Shown: positions 30,406 to 39,546, counted from the first letter of the stretch. The stretch: 57,613 nucleotides of DNA from Bifidobacterium callitrichidarum (GCF_003129905.1 NZ_QFFM01000019.1:1-57613); one strand, 5' to 3'. Translations and numbers: made by a program. The notes: generated from the letters alone by a model not told the origin.

Positions 30406-31785
30406 ATGACTGCTGCTGAACAGCAGATTTCCCGCAATTCCACGGCCATGAATTCCACGCAGGCGCGTGAGACCGTTGCGAATCGCACTCAGGTAGAAGA
30501 AATCATCTCGCGCGTGGATCGCGCTCATGAAACCCCGATGTTCCACCGCATCGTCGCCCTGGTGGCGGCCGGCATGCTGATGGACAGCATCGACGTATAC
30601 ATCGGCAGCGCCGTGGCTTCCAGCGCGCTGTCCACCCACTGGTCCACCGTGGCCCAGAACTCCACATTCATGTCCGCGGGCTTCCTTGGCCTCCTGGTCG
30701 GCTCCCTGCTGGCCGGTTTCGTGGGCGATCTGAAGGGCCGCCGCGTGGCCTACCAGATCAACCTGCTGTTGTTCGGCGGCTTCACGTTCCTCGGTGCGTT
30801 CGCCCCGAACATGGCCATCCTCTCCCTGTGTCGCCTGGGCGCAGGCCTCGGCCTCGGCGCCGAAATCGTGACCGGCTTCGCCATGGTCAACGAGTTCGCC
30901 CCGATGAACCGTCGTGGCCACTGGTGCGCGATCGTCTCGCTCGTGGCCAACTGCGGTGTGCCAATCGCCATGCTGCTGTGCGCGTTCATCATCCCCCGCT
31001 GGAGCTGGCGCCCGCTGTTCGTCGGCATCGGTCTGGTGGCGGCCGTGATCTGGTGGCTGCGCCGCGACATCCCCGAATCCCCGCGCTGGCTTGCGGTGCA
31101 TGGCCGTTACGACGAGGCCGACGCCATCGTCAAGCAGCTTGAGGCCAATGGTTCCGAACCGGCTGAATCCGTCGCGGCGGCCAAGACCGACTCCACCCGC
31201 AACGCCGGTGGCCGCTCGCTCGGCATCTGCCTGCTCGTGGCCATCGTGGCCGTGAGCGCCACCAACGTGTGCTCCTACGCCTTCACCTCCTGGGTGCCGA
31301 CGATCCTGGTCAAGCGCGGCATCAACCTGTCCGCTTCGCTGACCACCTCCACGATGATGATGCTCGGCGCCCCGGTGGGTTGCCTCATCGGCTCCCTGCT
31401 TATCGACCGCATCGGCCGCAAGCGCACCATCGTGCCGGCCTTCCTGTTCACGGGCGTGTTCGGCATGCTCTACGCCTTCCAGACCTCCACAACCGGCGCC
31501 ATCATCGTGGGCTTCCTGCTCATGATGTGCCTTTACGTGCTCATGGCCTCCGTGGTGGCCGTGTACGCCCCCGAACTGTTCGCCACCAAGGTGCGCTTCC
31601 GCTGCGTGGGTGTGGCCAACGCCATCGCCAAGCTGCTCAACGTGTTGATGCCTATGGTGGTGGGCTGGATGCTCGTCTCGCTCGGTGCCACGTCCATCTT
31701 CGTATCCATCAGCGTGATCGCCATCGCCTCGATGCTCATCGTCGGCTTCTTCGGTGTGGAGACCGCCCAGAAGTCGGTCGGCTGA
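30406..31785 (+). CDS. Major facilitator superfamily transporter, substrate unknown
   Basis: 459 residues, 12 predicted membrane helices. The MFS loop 2-3 signature appears as GFVGDLKGRRVAYQ and its second copy as LLIDRIGRKRTIVP. WRPLFVGIGLVAAVIWWLRR and IPESPRWLAVHGRYDEAD match the sugar-porter/metabolite-symporter groups. A hydrophilic N-terminus of about 45 residues precedes helix 1. RBS GAAGAGG is 8 bases before the ATG. It stands alone between the thi terminator and a convergent sensor kinase. Substrate cannot be inferred; a niacin- or organic-acid-type transporter is as possible as a sugar one. Confidence 0.88.
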   Translation: MTAAEQQISRNSTAMNSTQARETVANRTQVEEIISRVDRAHETPMFHRIVALVAAGMLMDSIDVYIGSAVASSALSTHWSTVAQNSTFMSAGFLGLLVGSLLAGFVGDLKGRRVAYQINLLLFGGFTFLGAFAPNMAILSLCRLGAGLGLGAEIVTGFAMVNEFAPMNRRGHWCAIVSLVANCGVPIAMLLCAFIIPRWSWRPLFVGIGLVAAVIWWLRRDIPESPRWLAVHGRYDEADAIVKQLEANGSEPAESVAAAKTDSTRNAGGRSLGICLLVAIVAVSATNVCSYAFTSWVPTILVKRGINLSASLTTSTMMMLGAPVGCLIGSLLIDRIGRKRTIVPAFLFTGVFGMLYAFQTSTTGAIIVGFLLMMCLYVLMASVVAVYAPELFATKVRFRCVGVANAIAKLLNVLMPMVVGWMLVSLGATSIFVSISVIAIASMLIVGFFGVETAQKSVG

Positions 31786-31803
31786 TCGATTCCGTTAGTT
31801 CCG

Positions 31804-33048
31804 TCAATGTGCTGTCAGCGGCATGACCGCTGACAGCGTCCATTCGGCGTCCTGCATTTCGATGTGCAGGACGCCGTTTTGTTGTTCCAGCAACCGGCGG
31901 TATCGGTCCAGACCGGTGCCCGACGACAAGACACCGTCGCCCGCAGTCATGCCGCCGGCACTGTCATCGCCCGTTGCTTCCACAGGTTTCGGCGTATCGA
32001 TGCAGGTGACGCGCACGGCGTCCGTTCCGATGCCCACCGTCATCACATACCCCTGTGCCGGATCGGCGTGTTTGGCTATGTTGCCGTACAGCTCTTCCAG
32101 CAGTCCGGCGACGAGTACGTTGCGATTCGCCGTGGCCCCGGTACCGGAAACGATCGTCTGTCCGTCGAATCCCAATTCCCGGAGCCTGTGGTCGCCCGCC
32201 GCCACGATGCCACGAACCTGCTCAGCCAAGGGACAGTCGGTCCGTTCCCCCTTCCTTGCCTGCGCCAGACCTGGATTCCGCGCTCCGGCGGCGTCTCCGG
32301 CAAGCTCCGGCGCATCGGCCAGTCCTTCGATGACACCGATGACCTGATGCGTGTGTTCCAGTGCTTGCGAGGCGATCGACCGCAGCTCACGCAGTTCCTC
32401 CACGGAGGGCGTGTGACCATCGACGATATCCTTGTCGAACCGCAGGATCAGATACGCCAGATCATTGGATACGTAGTCATGGATGTCCCGGGCCGCGCGT
32501 TCCTGCCGTTTCCGATGTTCCAGCTCGGCCTGTGCCATACCCCGTTCATGGTTCCACCGGACCGCCAGGCCGCCCAGCAGAGACCCGAGGAACAGGACGG
32601 CCACCGGCGCGACGCCGTGCATGGCCATGGTGCCGAACAGCAATCGCGTTCCCGATGCGGTCGATGGCCCCGCGAGCCATGCCAGTAATCCGGTGACGGT
32701 GATCGCGAATGCCAATCGTCCATCCGCATATCCGGCGACGCCCACCGCCAGCAGTACGGACAGCAGCATGGCCGATGGCATCTGCACCGGAACAAGGCAG
32801 AGGACAACCCATGCCATACCGGTCAGCACGCAACCGGTGACGGGACGGAACGCCATCAGGATGACGGCCGCGACGAATACGAACGAGGCGATGGCATCCA
32901 TGATGCCCATATCGCCGCTCAGCATGCCGCCCAGGATTTCGATGGTGCAGATCAAAGCCGTGACCAGCGTGGCGACCAACAGCCATGCGTTGCGCACGCG
33001 ACCGTCAATTGCGCCGAGTCTGTGCATGAGTTCGCATATCCGGCCCAT
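31804..33048 (-). CDS. Sensor histidine kinase, SerK-like
   Basis: 414 residues. Five to six membrane helices occupy about residues 20-165. A short coiled coil then leads to the phospho-accepting His190 in ARDIHDYVSNDLAYLILRF (NarL/DesK-type kinase), and a HATPase domain with ELYGNIAKHAD (N box) and GTGLDRYRRLLEQ. RBS AAGGAGG precedes the ATG at 33048. It lies 57 bases after its response regulator and divergent from a serpin locus, matching the serRK arrangement described in B. breve, where the system switches on serpin in response to proteases. The signal sensed here is inferred. An 11-bp inverted repeat (31811-31837) overlaps its last codons. Confidence 0.85.
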   Translation of the reverse strand: MGRICELMHRLGAIDGRVRNAWLLVATLVTALICTIEILGGMLSGDMGIMDAIASFVFVAAVILMAFRPVTGCVLTGMAWVVLCLVPVQMPSAMLLSVLLAVGVAGYADGRLAFAITVTGLLAWLAGPSTASGTRLLFGTMAMHGVAPVAVLFLGSLLGGLAVRWNHERGMAQAELEHRKRQERAARDIHDYVSNDLAYLILRFDKDIVDGHTPSVEELRELRSIASQALEHTHQVIGVIEGLADAPELAGDAAGARNPGLAQARKGERTDCPLAEQVRGIVAAGDHRLRELGFDGQTIVSGTGATANRNVLVAGLLEELYGNIAKHADPAQGYVMTVGIGTDAVRVTCIDTPKPVEATGDDSAGGMTAGDGVLSSGTGLDRYRRLLEQQNGVLHIEMQDAEWTLSAVMPLTAH

Positions 33049-33105
33049 GACGTGCCTCCTTATCTGCCGAACCAGGCATAAATGGGCGGTCCAATCCGCT
33101 GACGG

Positions 33106-33801
33106 CTATATCTCGTGGCGCCGTATGCAAATGGAGATGGCGTGGGCCCGGCTGCGCGCGCCAAGTTTGGCGAGCGCCCGGCGTTCGAACGTGGCCACGG
33201 TGGCACCGCTGACGCCAAGATGTTCGGCGATCTCCTTGGTGGTCAGTCCTTCGGCGTAGAGGCGGAGCGTGTCGCGTTCCTTGGCGGACAGCGCCCCTCT
33301 GGTGGCGTAGGCGGAATCCTCCAGCAGCGTATGCGCACTGGCGGCATCCAGGAACGGAGGATGATCATCATCGACGCCGCTAGCCTCTTCGCCATCGGAG
33401 CCACGGCCGGCGATGGCCGGTTCGGTAGGCAATCCCCGCGCGGCGTTGCGGATGGCGAGCGCCATGCCGGGCAAATCGGTTTTGCCGACCAACGCCTGCG
33501 CGCCGCACCGGGCCGCCTCGTCCCTGAAGGATGCGATGGCGTATGAGGTGACGCCCACCAATCCCACTGCGGGTGTTTTGACGCGGATGGCGCGGCACAC
33601 CTCCGTGCCGGGCACGTCTCCCATGGACATGTCGGTCAGGAGCACGTCCGGCCGTTTAGCGGGGTTCAGACACCGGCTGATGGCCACGGCCCCCAATGTG
33701 GCGGTCCAGGCCAGCGTGAATTCCGTGTCCAGGCGTTCGATAACATCGCCCAATGCCGAAAGGGCATACGGATCGTTGTCCACGATGCCGATGCGTATCA
33801 T
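33106..33801 (-). CDS. NarL/LuxR-family response regulator, SerR-like
   Basis: 231 residues. Receiver domain with acidic pocket IVDND (Asp8, Asp10), phospho-acceptor Asp57 in DVLLTDMSMGD and Lys in LVGKTDL. The LuxR helix-turn-helix is LSAKERDTLRLYAEGLTTKE and IAEHLGVSGATVATFERRAL at about 170-215. ATG at 33801 follows GGGAGGAGG; an in-frame start 21 bases upstream would bury this site. It is presumed to bind the perfect palindrome at 33950-33972 and activate the serpin locus. Confidence 0.9.
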   Translation of the reverse strand: MIRIGIVDNDPYALSALGDVIERLDTEFTLAWTATLGAVAISRCLNPAKRPDVLLTDMSMGDVPGTEVCRAIRVKTPAVGLVGVTSYAIASFRDEAARCGAQALVGKTDLPGMALAIRNAARGLPTEPAIAGRGSDGEEASGVDDDHPPFLDAASAHTLLEDSAYATRGALSAKERDTLRLYAEGLTTKEIAEHLGVSGATVATFERRALAKLGARSRAHAISICIRRHEI

Positions 33802-33949
33802 GACTGCCTCCTCCCAACCCATCCGTCCGTTTGCCCGTTCAAACGTGTCCGGTCCGTTTCACGCCGCAATGCGTCCGCAGAACGGCCGAACACGACTTTC
33901 GTGTCTTCCAAATCCCAGTGTGCCATGTTCGGACACGCCGTCGTGCCAC

Positions 33950-33972
33950 GTTGTCATAACGGTTATGACAAC
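33950..33972. promoter_or_regulatory. 23-bp palindrome in the SerR-serpin intergenic region, likely SerR operator
   Basis: Arms GTTGTCATAAC (33950-33960) and GTTATGACAAC (33962-33972) flank a single G, a perfect 11-bp inverted repeat. A TACGAT -10-like box at 33999-34004 has no recognisable -35, and the palindrome centre is about 50 bases before the expected start point, the usual place for an activator. No other structure was seen in 33802-34080. Confidence 0.65.
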
Positions 33973-34080
33973 CATCATCCCACCGGTCGCCGCCGTTTTA
34001 CGATGGAATCACCAGGTACGCCGGTGAACGTTGGAGTTCATCGGCCGGATGCCGGTCAGCCGGCAGGAAAGGAGGCCGTC

Positions 34081-35136
34081 ATGACCTCTGCACCATTGAC
34101 TTCCCGTTCCCCGCGCCCATCGGATTCCCATGGTGACGGCGCACGACGTGCGGTCCTTCCCCTGTTCACATGGAATCGTGCGCACGGCATCGGTATCGCG
34201 GCGCTCGGCGTGCTGCTGATACTGCTCGTCTGGGCATCGGGACTGTTCGTCATCGATTCGACGCCTGCTTCGGAATCCACACGAACCGTGCTGCCGGGGT
34301 TCGCCTGGCAGACCAGCATGATCGGTCTGTGGCCGATGGGATTGGGCCTCGCCAATCTGGTGCTTGGTTCGATTCGTTCCGGAAGTCTGTCGTTCCCGTT
34401 GGCGAGCGCGCTGCTCGGCCCGATCGGCTTCGGTTGGTCGAACCTCCGACTGATGCCCGGTGGCAGAACGGACTGGAGGTATCTGCCGTTCGCGGATTGG
34501 CTGGCGCTGATGCGTACCGAGGGTCTCCGGCTTGTGGCGACGACGTTGGAGGGTTGCCTGATGTTGCTGGCCGTCTATGCGGCAATCGCGTTCATTTGCT
34601 TCGCCATCGGCCGGTACGGGCTGCGCGAGCTGTTCGTGGATCCGCCGCAGGCGAGCGCAAGCGGCCGTCTGCTGGCATGGGTTCGGCGGGACGCGGTGCG
34701 GTTCGGCTGCTGGCTGACGGTGGCACTGACTTACGGTGCGCTGTTGTATTGCGCCATCGCAGGTGGCGGCGCCGCGATGGTCGGCGCCCTGCTCATCAAC
34801 TTCGTGATTCCGCCGGTGCTTCTGGTGGTGTGCGGCGCGTACGCCTCGCGTGAGGAGTCGTTGACCCATCCGTGGCGGGCGCTGCTGCTTCCCCTGGCCT
34901 GCACGCTGGTGGCGATACCTCTGCTTGTGGCGTTGATTCATCCGTTCGACGATGTCTGCACGCTGGCCATCATGTGCGAACCGGCGGCGGTCGAGGGTTC
35001 CTTCGACTGGTCGGCGCTATCGGATGTGTGGCACTTCACCGTGGTGTTCGCGGTCTTCTCCTTCCTTGGATTCGGTGCTGTATGGGTTGTCCGGCGGATT
35101 GCCGCGGCGGTCCGGGCACACCGGAATCGGCTATAG
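34081..35136 (+). CDS. Hypothetical membrane protein of the serpin locus
   Basis: 351 residues, not recognised as a named family. About seven to eight hydrophobic segments (for example HGIGIAALGVLLILLVWASG near residue 32, MLLAVYAAIAFICFAIG, and a C-terminal FTVVFAVFSFLGFGAVWVV). The ATG at 34081 has AAAGGAGG 6 bases upstream; longer in-frame starts cross the operator. It sits between the SerR-type operator and the serpin gene, so it is likely co-controlled with serpin and may help in sensing or export; that is inference from position. Confidence 0.75.
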   Translation: MTSAPLTSRSPRPSDSHGDGARRAVLPLFTWNRAHGIGIAALGVLLILLVWASGLFVIDSTPASESTRTVLPGFAWQTSMIGLWPMGLGLANLVLGSIRSGSLSFPLASALLGPIGFGWSNLRLMPGGRTDWRYLPFADWLALMRTEGLRLVATTLEGCLMLLAVYAAIAFICFAIGRYGLRELFVDPPQASASGRLLAWVRRDAVRFGCWLTVALTYGALLYCAIAGGGAAMVGALLINFVIPPVLLVVCGAYASREESLTHPWRALLLPLACTLVAIPLLVALIHPFDDVCTLAIMCEPAAVEGSFDWSALSDVWHFTVVFAVFSFLGFGAVWVVRRIAAAVRAHRNRL

Positions 35137-35173
35137 GAGGTGAAAAACGCGAGGCGAATTCCATCCGCCCCGC

Positions 35174-35200
35174 TTGTGCGAGGGCAGCCTTCCATACAAT
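35174..35200 (+). promoter_or_regulatory. Possible separate serpin promoter
   Basis: TACAAT at 35195-35200 is a good -10 box with a weak TTGTGC at 35174-35179 (15-base spacing). The 120-base gap before the serpin start makes a second promoter plausible besides read-through from 34081. Confidence 0.3.
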
Positions 35201-35256
35201 AGAAATACGTTCTCGTGCGATGCGGCACGGAACCGATGCGGCGGAAGGAGCCCATC

Positions 35257-36621
35257 ATGAGCACGACGACCTTCGATTTTCACCACGCACGGCAACGTGA
35301 ACGGAAGCGCCTGGTCCGTATCACCGCGGGCATCATAGCGGCGGCTCTGCTGGTCATCGCCGGAGGCGTGTGGTGGACGGCCGGCGATGGACGACTCATC
35401 GGCATGAACCTGTTCAAGCCGGCCGCGCGACCCGCGACGACGGCCACGATCGACGGCGTCTCGGAATTCACGTATCGGTCCTCGCCGGAATTCCTCACGA
35501 TGGAGTCCGCCCAGGATCCAAATGGCAACGTGAATTACTCCCCCGCCTCGATGTGGCTGGCGTTGGCGATCGCCACGCAGGGCGCTGACGGCACAACCCG
35601 TTCGCAGATGAACGATCTGCTGGGCACGGGATCGCTGGAAGCAAACGACTACCGGTCGCTGCTGAGTTCCATCAACGGTCGGTACAACGGTTCGAAATCC
35701 GAGATGAGCGCGGCCAACTCGTTGTGGGTGGACAACCGGTATACGCTGTCCGACGATTTCAAAGCGACCGTCAAGGATACCTTCGGAGCGGACGTGGAGT
35801 CGCTGCCGTTCAACGATGCCGCGGCGAAGCGTATGAGCCGCTGGATTGCCAGCCATACCAAGGACGCGCTGAAACCGGACATCACCCTGCGGGATGGGGA
35901 TGTCATTTCCATCATCAACACCGTGTACGCGGATGGCCGCTGGAAGGATCCGTTCGATCCCGAGGCGACCACCACCGAGACGTTCCACGGCGAGGACGGC
36001 GATGCCGAGGTGCCAATGATGCAGCGGCTTTTCGACGGCATGGTCTGGGCGCGCGACAACGACAACGACACCTGGCAGCGGGTCTCGATCCCGTTCGACA
36101 ACGGCGGAGCGCTGACCATCTTGCTGCCGGCGGCCGGCCATTTCGACGAGATCGCCTCGGATACGCAGAAACTGCGCTGGGCGCTGGGCACATGCCTTGG
36201 CGAGGAGTACGGCTGCGCGGTCGATGCTTCCGCCGGATGGGGCGTGTCCTCCAACCCCACCCTGGTCAACGTCAGGCTGCCGAAGTTCACCATCGACAGC
36301 ACGTTCGCCTCCGGCGAAACCATCGCGGCATTTGAAAAGCTGGGCGTCACCGACGCCTTCACGCCCGGAACCGCCGATTTGAGCAAGATGACGGCCTCGT
36401 CCGCCGACGAGTTGTTCATCGGCTCGATCATCCAAGGCACGCGCATCGAAGTGAACGAGAACGGCGCCAAGGCGGCGGCGTTCACCAAGGTGGACGCGAA
36501 ATCCGGAAGCGCGCCGGCACAGCCGAAGTACGTGGAATTCACCGTGGACCGTCCGTTTCTGTACGCGCTGACCACGCCGGATGATGTACCGTTGTTCGTC
36601 GGGGCGGTGCGGAACCTGTAG
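35257..36621 (+). CDS. Serpin (serine protease inhibitor), membrane-anchored or secreted
   Basis: 454 residues. An N-terminal hydrophobic segment (about 20-42, ITAGIIAAALLVIAGGVWW) acts as signal or anchor. The serpin fold follows: NVNYSPASMWLALAIATQGA, then SIINTVYADGRWKDPFDPEA, then the reactive loop. The hinge is E401-NENGAKAAAF with bulky Phe409 at the P9 position. Counting 17 residues from Glu401 places P1-P1' at Gly417-Ser418, but loop length varies and Lys415-Ser416 is possible. The C-terminal VEFTVDRPFLYAL is typical. RBS GGAAGGAG precedes the ATG at 35257. Bifidobacterial serpins inhibit elastase-like host proteases; the target of this loop is not clear. Confidence 0.93.
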   Translation: MSTTTFDFHHARQRERKRLVRITAGIIAAALLVIAGGVWWTAGDGRLIGMNLFKPAARPATTATIDGVSEFTYRSSPEFLTMESAQDPNGNVNYSPASMWLALAIATQGADGTTRSQMNDLLGTGSLEANDYRSLLSSINGRYNGSKSEMSAANSLWVDNRYTLSDDFKATVKDTFGADVESLPFNDAAAKRMSRWIASHTKDALKPDITLRDGDVISIINTVYADGRWKDPFDPEATTTETFHGEDGDAEVPMMQRLFDGMVWARDNDNDTWQRVSIPFDNGGALTILLPAAGHFDEIASDTQKLRWALGTCLGEEYGCAVDASAGWGVSSNPTLVNVRLPKFTIDSTFASGETIAAFEKLGVTDAFTPGTADLSKMTASSADELFIGSIIQGTRIEVNENGAKAAAFTKVDAKSGSAPAQPKYVEFTVDRPFLYALTTPDDVPLFVGAVRNL

Positions 36622-36723
36622 CCGGGGGGACTTGGTCTCGCGTGCGCCCGGCCCATGCTCTTCTTTACGTCCTGGCCATGAATGTCAAAGACGCCGAAAC
36701 GCTTGGGTGTATCGTTTGACGTT

Positions 36724-37767
36724 ATGGTAACGATGAAGGAAATCGCCAAGCAGGCGGGGGTGTCGGTCTCGACGGTATCGCTGGTGCTCAACAACCGTGA
36801 CGAGGGGCGCGTGAAGAGCGAAATCGCCGCCAACGTGCGGGACATCGCCGCGGAGCTCGGCTACAAATCCAACCCGCTGGCCAGTTCGCTGCGCACCGGA
36901 CGCACCCATATCCTCGGCTTCATCAGCGAGGACGTGGCCACCACCCCGTATGCGGGCGGCATCATCCTCGGCGCGCAGCGCGCGGCCCAGCAGCTCGGCT
37001 ACATGCTTATCGTGGTCAGTACGGACGGCCGGGACAGCGAGGCCAAGGAGATCGCCGCGCTCCAGCGGTACGGCACGGACGGATTCCTGTACGCCAAGAT
37101 GTCGAACCGTCTGACCGGTGTGCCGGCCGCGCTCAAGGACACGCCGCTGGTGCTGGTGGATGCCACGGACGAGAAGGGTATCGTGCCCAGCGTGGAGCCG
37201 GATGAATTCCATATCGGCTATGACGCCACCCGCCGGCTCATCAATGCGGGATGCCAACGCATCGCCTACATCGGCGCCGCGGATCCGATCATCGCCGAGC
37301 AGGGACGTCTGGAGGGGTACCGCGCAGCGCTGGCGGAGGCCGGGCGTGCCTTCGACGCTCGACTGGTGGCCAACGTGTCCAACAACGAACCGGCGCTGGA
37401 GGCGGTCAGTGCCCTGTTCGACGCCGAACGGCCGGACGGGTTCTTCTGTTTCAACGACGCCCGCGCCTGGTACGTTTACGAATGCGCGGCCCGACGCGGC
37501 CTTGAGGTGGGCCGTGACATCTCCGTGGTTGGCGTGGACAACCATCTTGTGTTCGCGGATACGCTGACCCCGCAGCTGACCACCGTGGAACTGCCGCATT
37601 TCGAAATGGGCTACTGGTCCGTGGCGAAACTGGTCTCGATCATCGAGAACAGCCCGCTGGACGACGTGGAATGGCCCGAGACCACCGCTCCCCTGCCGCT
37701 GCTGAACGGGCCGATGCCGGCGAAGATTCGCTGCACGCTGATCGAGAAGGAGTCGGTGCGGAGCTGA
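36724..37767 (+). CDS. LacI-family transcriptional regulator (CscR-like)
   Basis: 347 residues. N-terminal helix-turn-helix MKEIAKQAGVSVSTVSLVLN with hinge helix NPLASSLRTGRTHILGFI, then a periplasmic-binding-like effector domain (GCQRIAYIGAADPIIAEQGR; ISVVGVDNHLVFADTLTPQL). ATG at 36724 or 36733 fits the family N-terminus; an upstream start at 36682 adds residues not seen in LacI proteins. GTCAAA (36684) and TCGTTTGAC (36712) near the start resemble half-operators, hinting at autoregulation. Presumed repressor of the downstream fructofuranosidase gene. Confidence 0.9.
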   Translation: MVTMKEIAKQAGVSVSTVSLVLNNRDEGRVKSEIAANVRDIAAELGYKSNPLASSLRTGRTHILGFISEDVATTPYAGGIILGAQRAAQQLGYMLIVVSTDGRDSEAKEIAALQRYGTDGFLYAKMSNRLTGVPAALKDTPLVLVDATDEKGIVPSVEPDEFHIGYDATRRLINAGCQRIAYIGAADPIIAEQGRLEGYRAALAEAGRAFDARLVANVSNNEPALEAVSALFDAERPDGFFCFNDARAWYVYECAARRGLEVGRDISVVGVDNHLVFADTLTPQLTTVELPHFEMGYWSVAKLVSIIENSPLDDVEWPETTAPLPLLNGPMPAKIRCTLIEKESVRS

Positions 37768-37830
37768 CCGGTCGGCCGCGTTCGCCGAAACACTTCATCA
37801 CGTCAGCGCCGAATGCGACACACCCTGTAT

Positions 37831-37868
37831 GTCAATCGATTGACGTAAATCGATTGACATCGCATAAT
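37831..37868 (+). promoter_or_regulatory. Tandem LacI-type operators overlapping the fructofuranosidase promoter
   Basis: GTCAATCGATTGAC (37831-37844) is a perfect 14-bp palindrome, and GTAAATCGATTGAC (37845-37858) is a near-identical second copy immediately adjacent. TTGACG (37840-37845) and CATAAT (37863-37868), 17 bases apart, look like the -35 and -10. Both operators cover the -35 and spacer, consistent with repression by the LacI protein encoded upstream. Confidence 0.85.
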
Positions 37869-37943
37869 AGCAATTGAAACACCCACATCCATCGCAACGG
37901 CGCCATCACCGTGGAACGCACCATCTCAAGGCAAAGGACAGCC

Positions 37944-39506
37944 ATGACCGACTTCACCCCGGCAACCCCCGTGCTCAACCCCATCCTCGATCACCAGGCC
38001 GAACTGGCCAAGGCGGAAACCGGCGTCGCGGAGCTGGCCGCCAAGCGCCGCGACCGCTGGTACCCGAAGTACCACATCGCCTCCAACGGCGGCTGGATCA
38101 ACGACCCGAACGGCCTGTGCCACTACCACGGCCGCTGGCACGTCTTCTACCAGCTGCACCCGTACAGCTCCCACTGGGGCCCGATGCACTGGGGCCACGT
38201 CTCCTCGGCCGACATGCTCCATTGGAAGCGCGAGCCGATCATGTTCGCCCCCTCCCTGGAAGAGGACAAGCACGGCGTGTTCTCCGGTTCCGCCGCGATC
38301 GGCGACGACGGCAAGCTGCGCTTCTATTACACCGGTCACCGCTGGCGCAGCCCGGAGGACCGCACCGACGACTGGCAGGTGCAGCTGCTCGCCACCCCGG
38401 ACAATGACGAACTCACCTCCGCCACCAAGCAGGGCATGATCATCGACTGCCCGACCGACCGCGTGGACCACCACTTCCGCGACCCGAAGGTGTGGAAGAC
38501 CGGCGACACCTGGTACATGACGTTCGGCGTCTCCTCCGCCGAGAAGCGTGGCCAGATGTGGCTGTTCACCTCCGAGGACATGGTGTCCTGGAAGTACGAG
38601 CGCGTGCTGTTCGAACACCCGGATCCGAACGTGTTCATGCTCGAATGCCCCGACTTCTTCCCGCTGAAGGACAAGGACGGCAACGAGAAGTGGGTCATCG
38701 GCTTCTCCGCGATGGGCTCCAAGCCGAACGGCTTCGCCAACCGCAACGAGGCCAACGCCGGCTACATGATCGGCACGTGGGAGCCGGGCGGCGAATTCAA
38801 GCCGGAGACCGAGTTCCGCCCGTGGGATTGCGGCCACAACTACTACGCACCGCAGTCGTTCAACGCCGGCGGCGAGGACGGCCGCCAGATCGTCTACGGC
38901 TGGATGGCCCCGTTCATGGATCCCGCGCCGTCCATGGAGGACGGCTGGTGCGGCCAGCTCACCCTGCCGCGCGAGATCACGCTCGGCGCGGACGGCGATG
39001 TGGTGACCGCCCCGGTGGCCGAGATGGAGTGGCTGCGCGAGGATACGTACGATCATGGCGCGATCGTGCTCGACGCCGACGACGAGAAGATCATCTCCGA
39101 CGACGCCGAGGCCGTCGAGATCGAGATGACCATCGATCTCAAGCGGTCCACCGCCGAGCGCGCGGGTCTCAAGATTCATGCCACCGAGGACGGCGCGTAC
39201 ACGTATGTGGCGTACGACGACCAGTTGGGCCGCGTGGTGGTGGATCGTCAGACCATGAAGCACGGCGACCGCGGCTATCGCACCGCTCCCCTGACCGAGG
39301 CCGAACTCGCCTCCGGCACGCTGGACCTGCGTGTGTTCGTGGATCGCGGCTCCGTGGAGGTGTACGTCAACGGTGGACATCAGGTGCTGAGCTCCTACTC
39401 CTACGCCTCCGAGGGCCCGCGCGCCATCAGGCTCGCGGCCGAATCCGGCTCGCTGACCGTCAGCTCGCTGAAACTGCATCATCTGAAGTCCATCGGACTG
39501 GAGTAA
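37944..39506 (+). CDS. cscA: GH32 beta-fructofuranosidase / sucrose hydrolase
   Basis: 520 residues. Hydrolyses sucrose and short fructo-oligosaccharides inside the cell (no signal peptide). The catalytic nucleophile is in GGWINDPNGLCHYHGRWHVF, the stabilising Asp in HFRDPKVWK and the acid/base Glu in LECPDFFPL. The C-terminal beta-sandwich domain runs from about 385 (VDRGSVEVYVN). ATG at 37944 follows AAAGGAC; a start 33 bases earlier lacks such a site. No sugar transporter lies beside it, although as I recall B. longum carries cscB between lacI and cscA. Confidence 0.94.
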   Translation: MTDFTPATPVLNPILDHQAELAKAETGVAELAAKRRDRWYPKYHIASNGGWINDPNGLCHYHGRWHVFYQLHPYSSHWGPMHWGHVSSADMLHWKREPIMFAPSLEEDKHGVFSGSAAIGDDGKLRFYYTGHRWRSPEDRTDDWQVQLLATPDNDELTSATKQGMIIDCPTDRVDHHFRDPKVWKTGDTWYMTFGVSSAEKRGQMWLFTSEDMVSWKYERVLFEHPDPNVFMLECPDFFPLKDKDGNEKWVIGFSAMGSKPNGFANRNEANAGYMIGTWEPGGEFKPETEFRPWDCGHNYYAPQSFNAGGEDGRQIVYGWMAPFMDPAPSMEDGWCGQLTLPREITLGADGDVVTAPVAEMEWLREDTYDHGAIVLDADDEKIISDDAEAVEIEMTIDLKRSTAERAGLKIHATEDGAYTYVAYDDQLGRVVVDRQTMKHGDRGYRTAPLTEAELASGTLDLRVFVDRGSVEVYVNGGHQVLSSYSYASEGPRAIRLAAESGSLTVSSLKLHHLKSIGLE

Positions 39507-39546
39507 CGGCGGGTCATCCCGCGGCCATACAGCCGGTCAATCCCGG

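Noticed and set aside
31811..31837. Terminator between the MFS and kinase genes
   Set aside because: The 11-bp inverted repeat lacks a U tract on either strand and overlaps the kinase's last codons; kept only as a note in the kinase entry.
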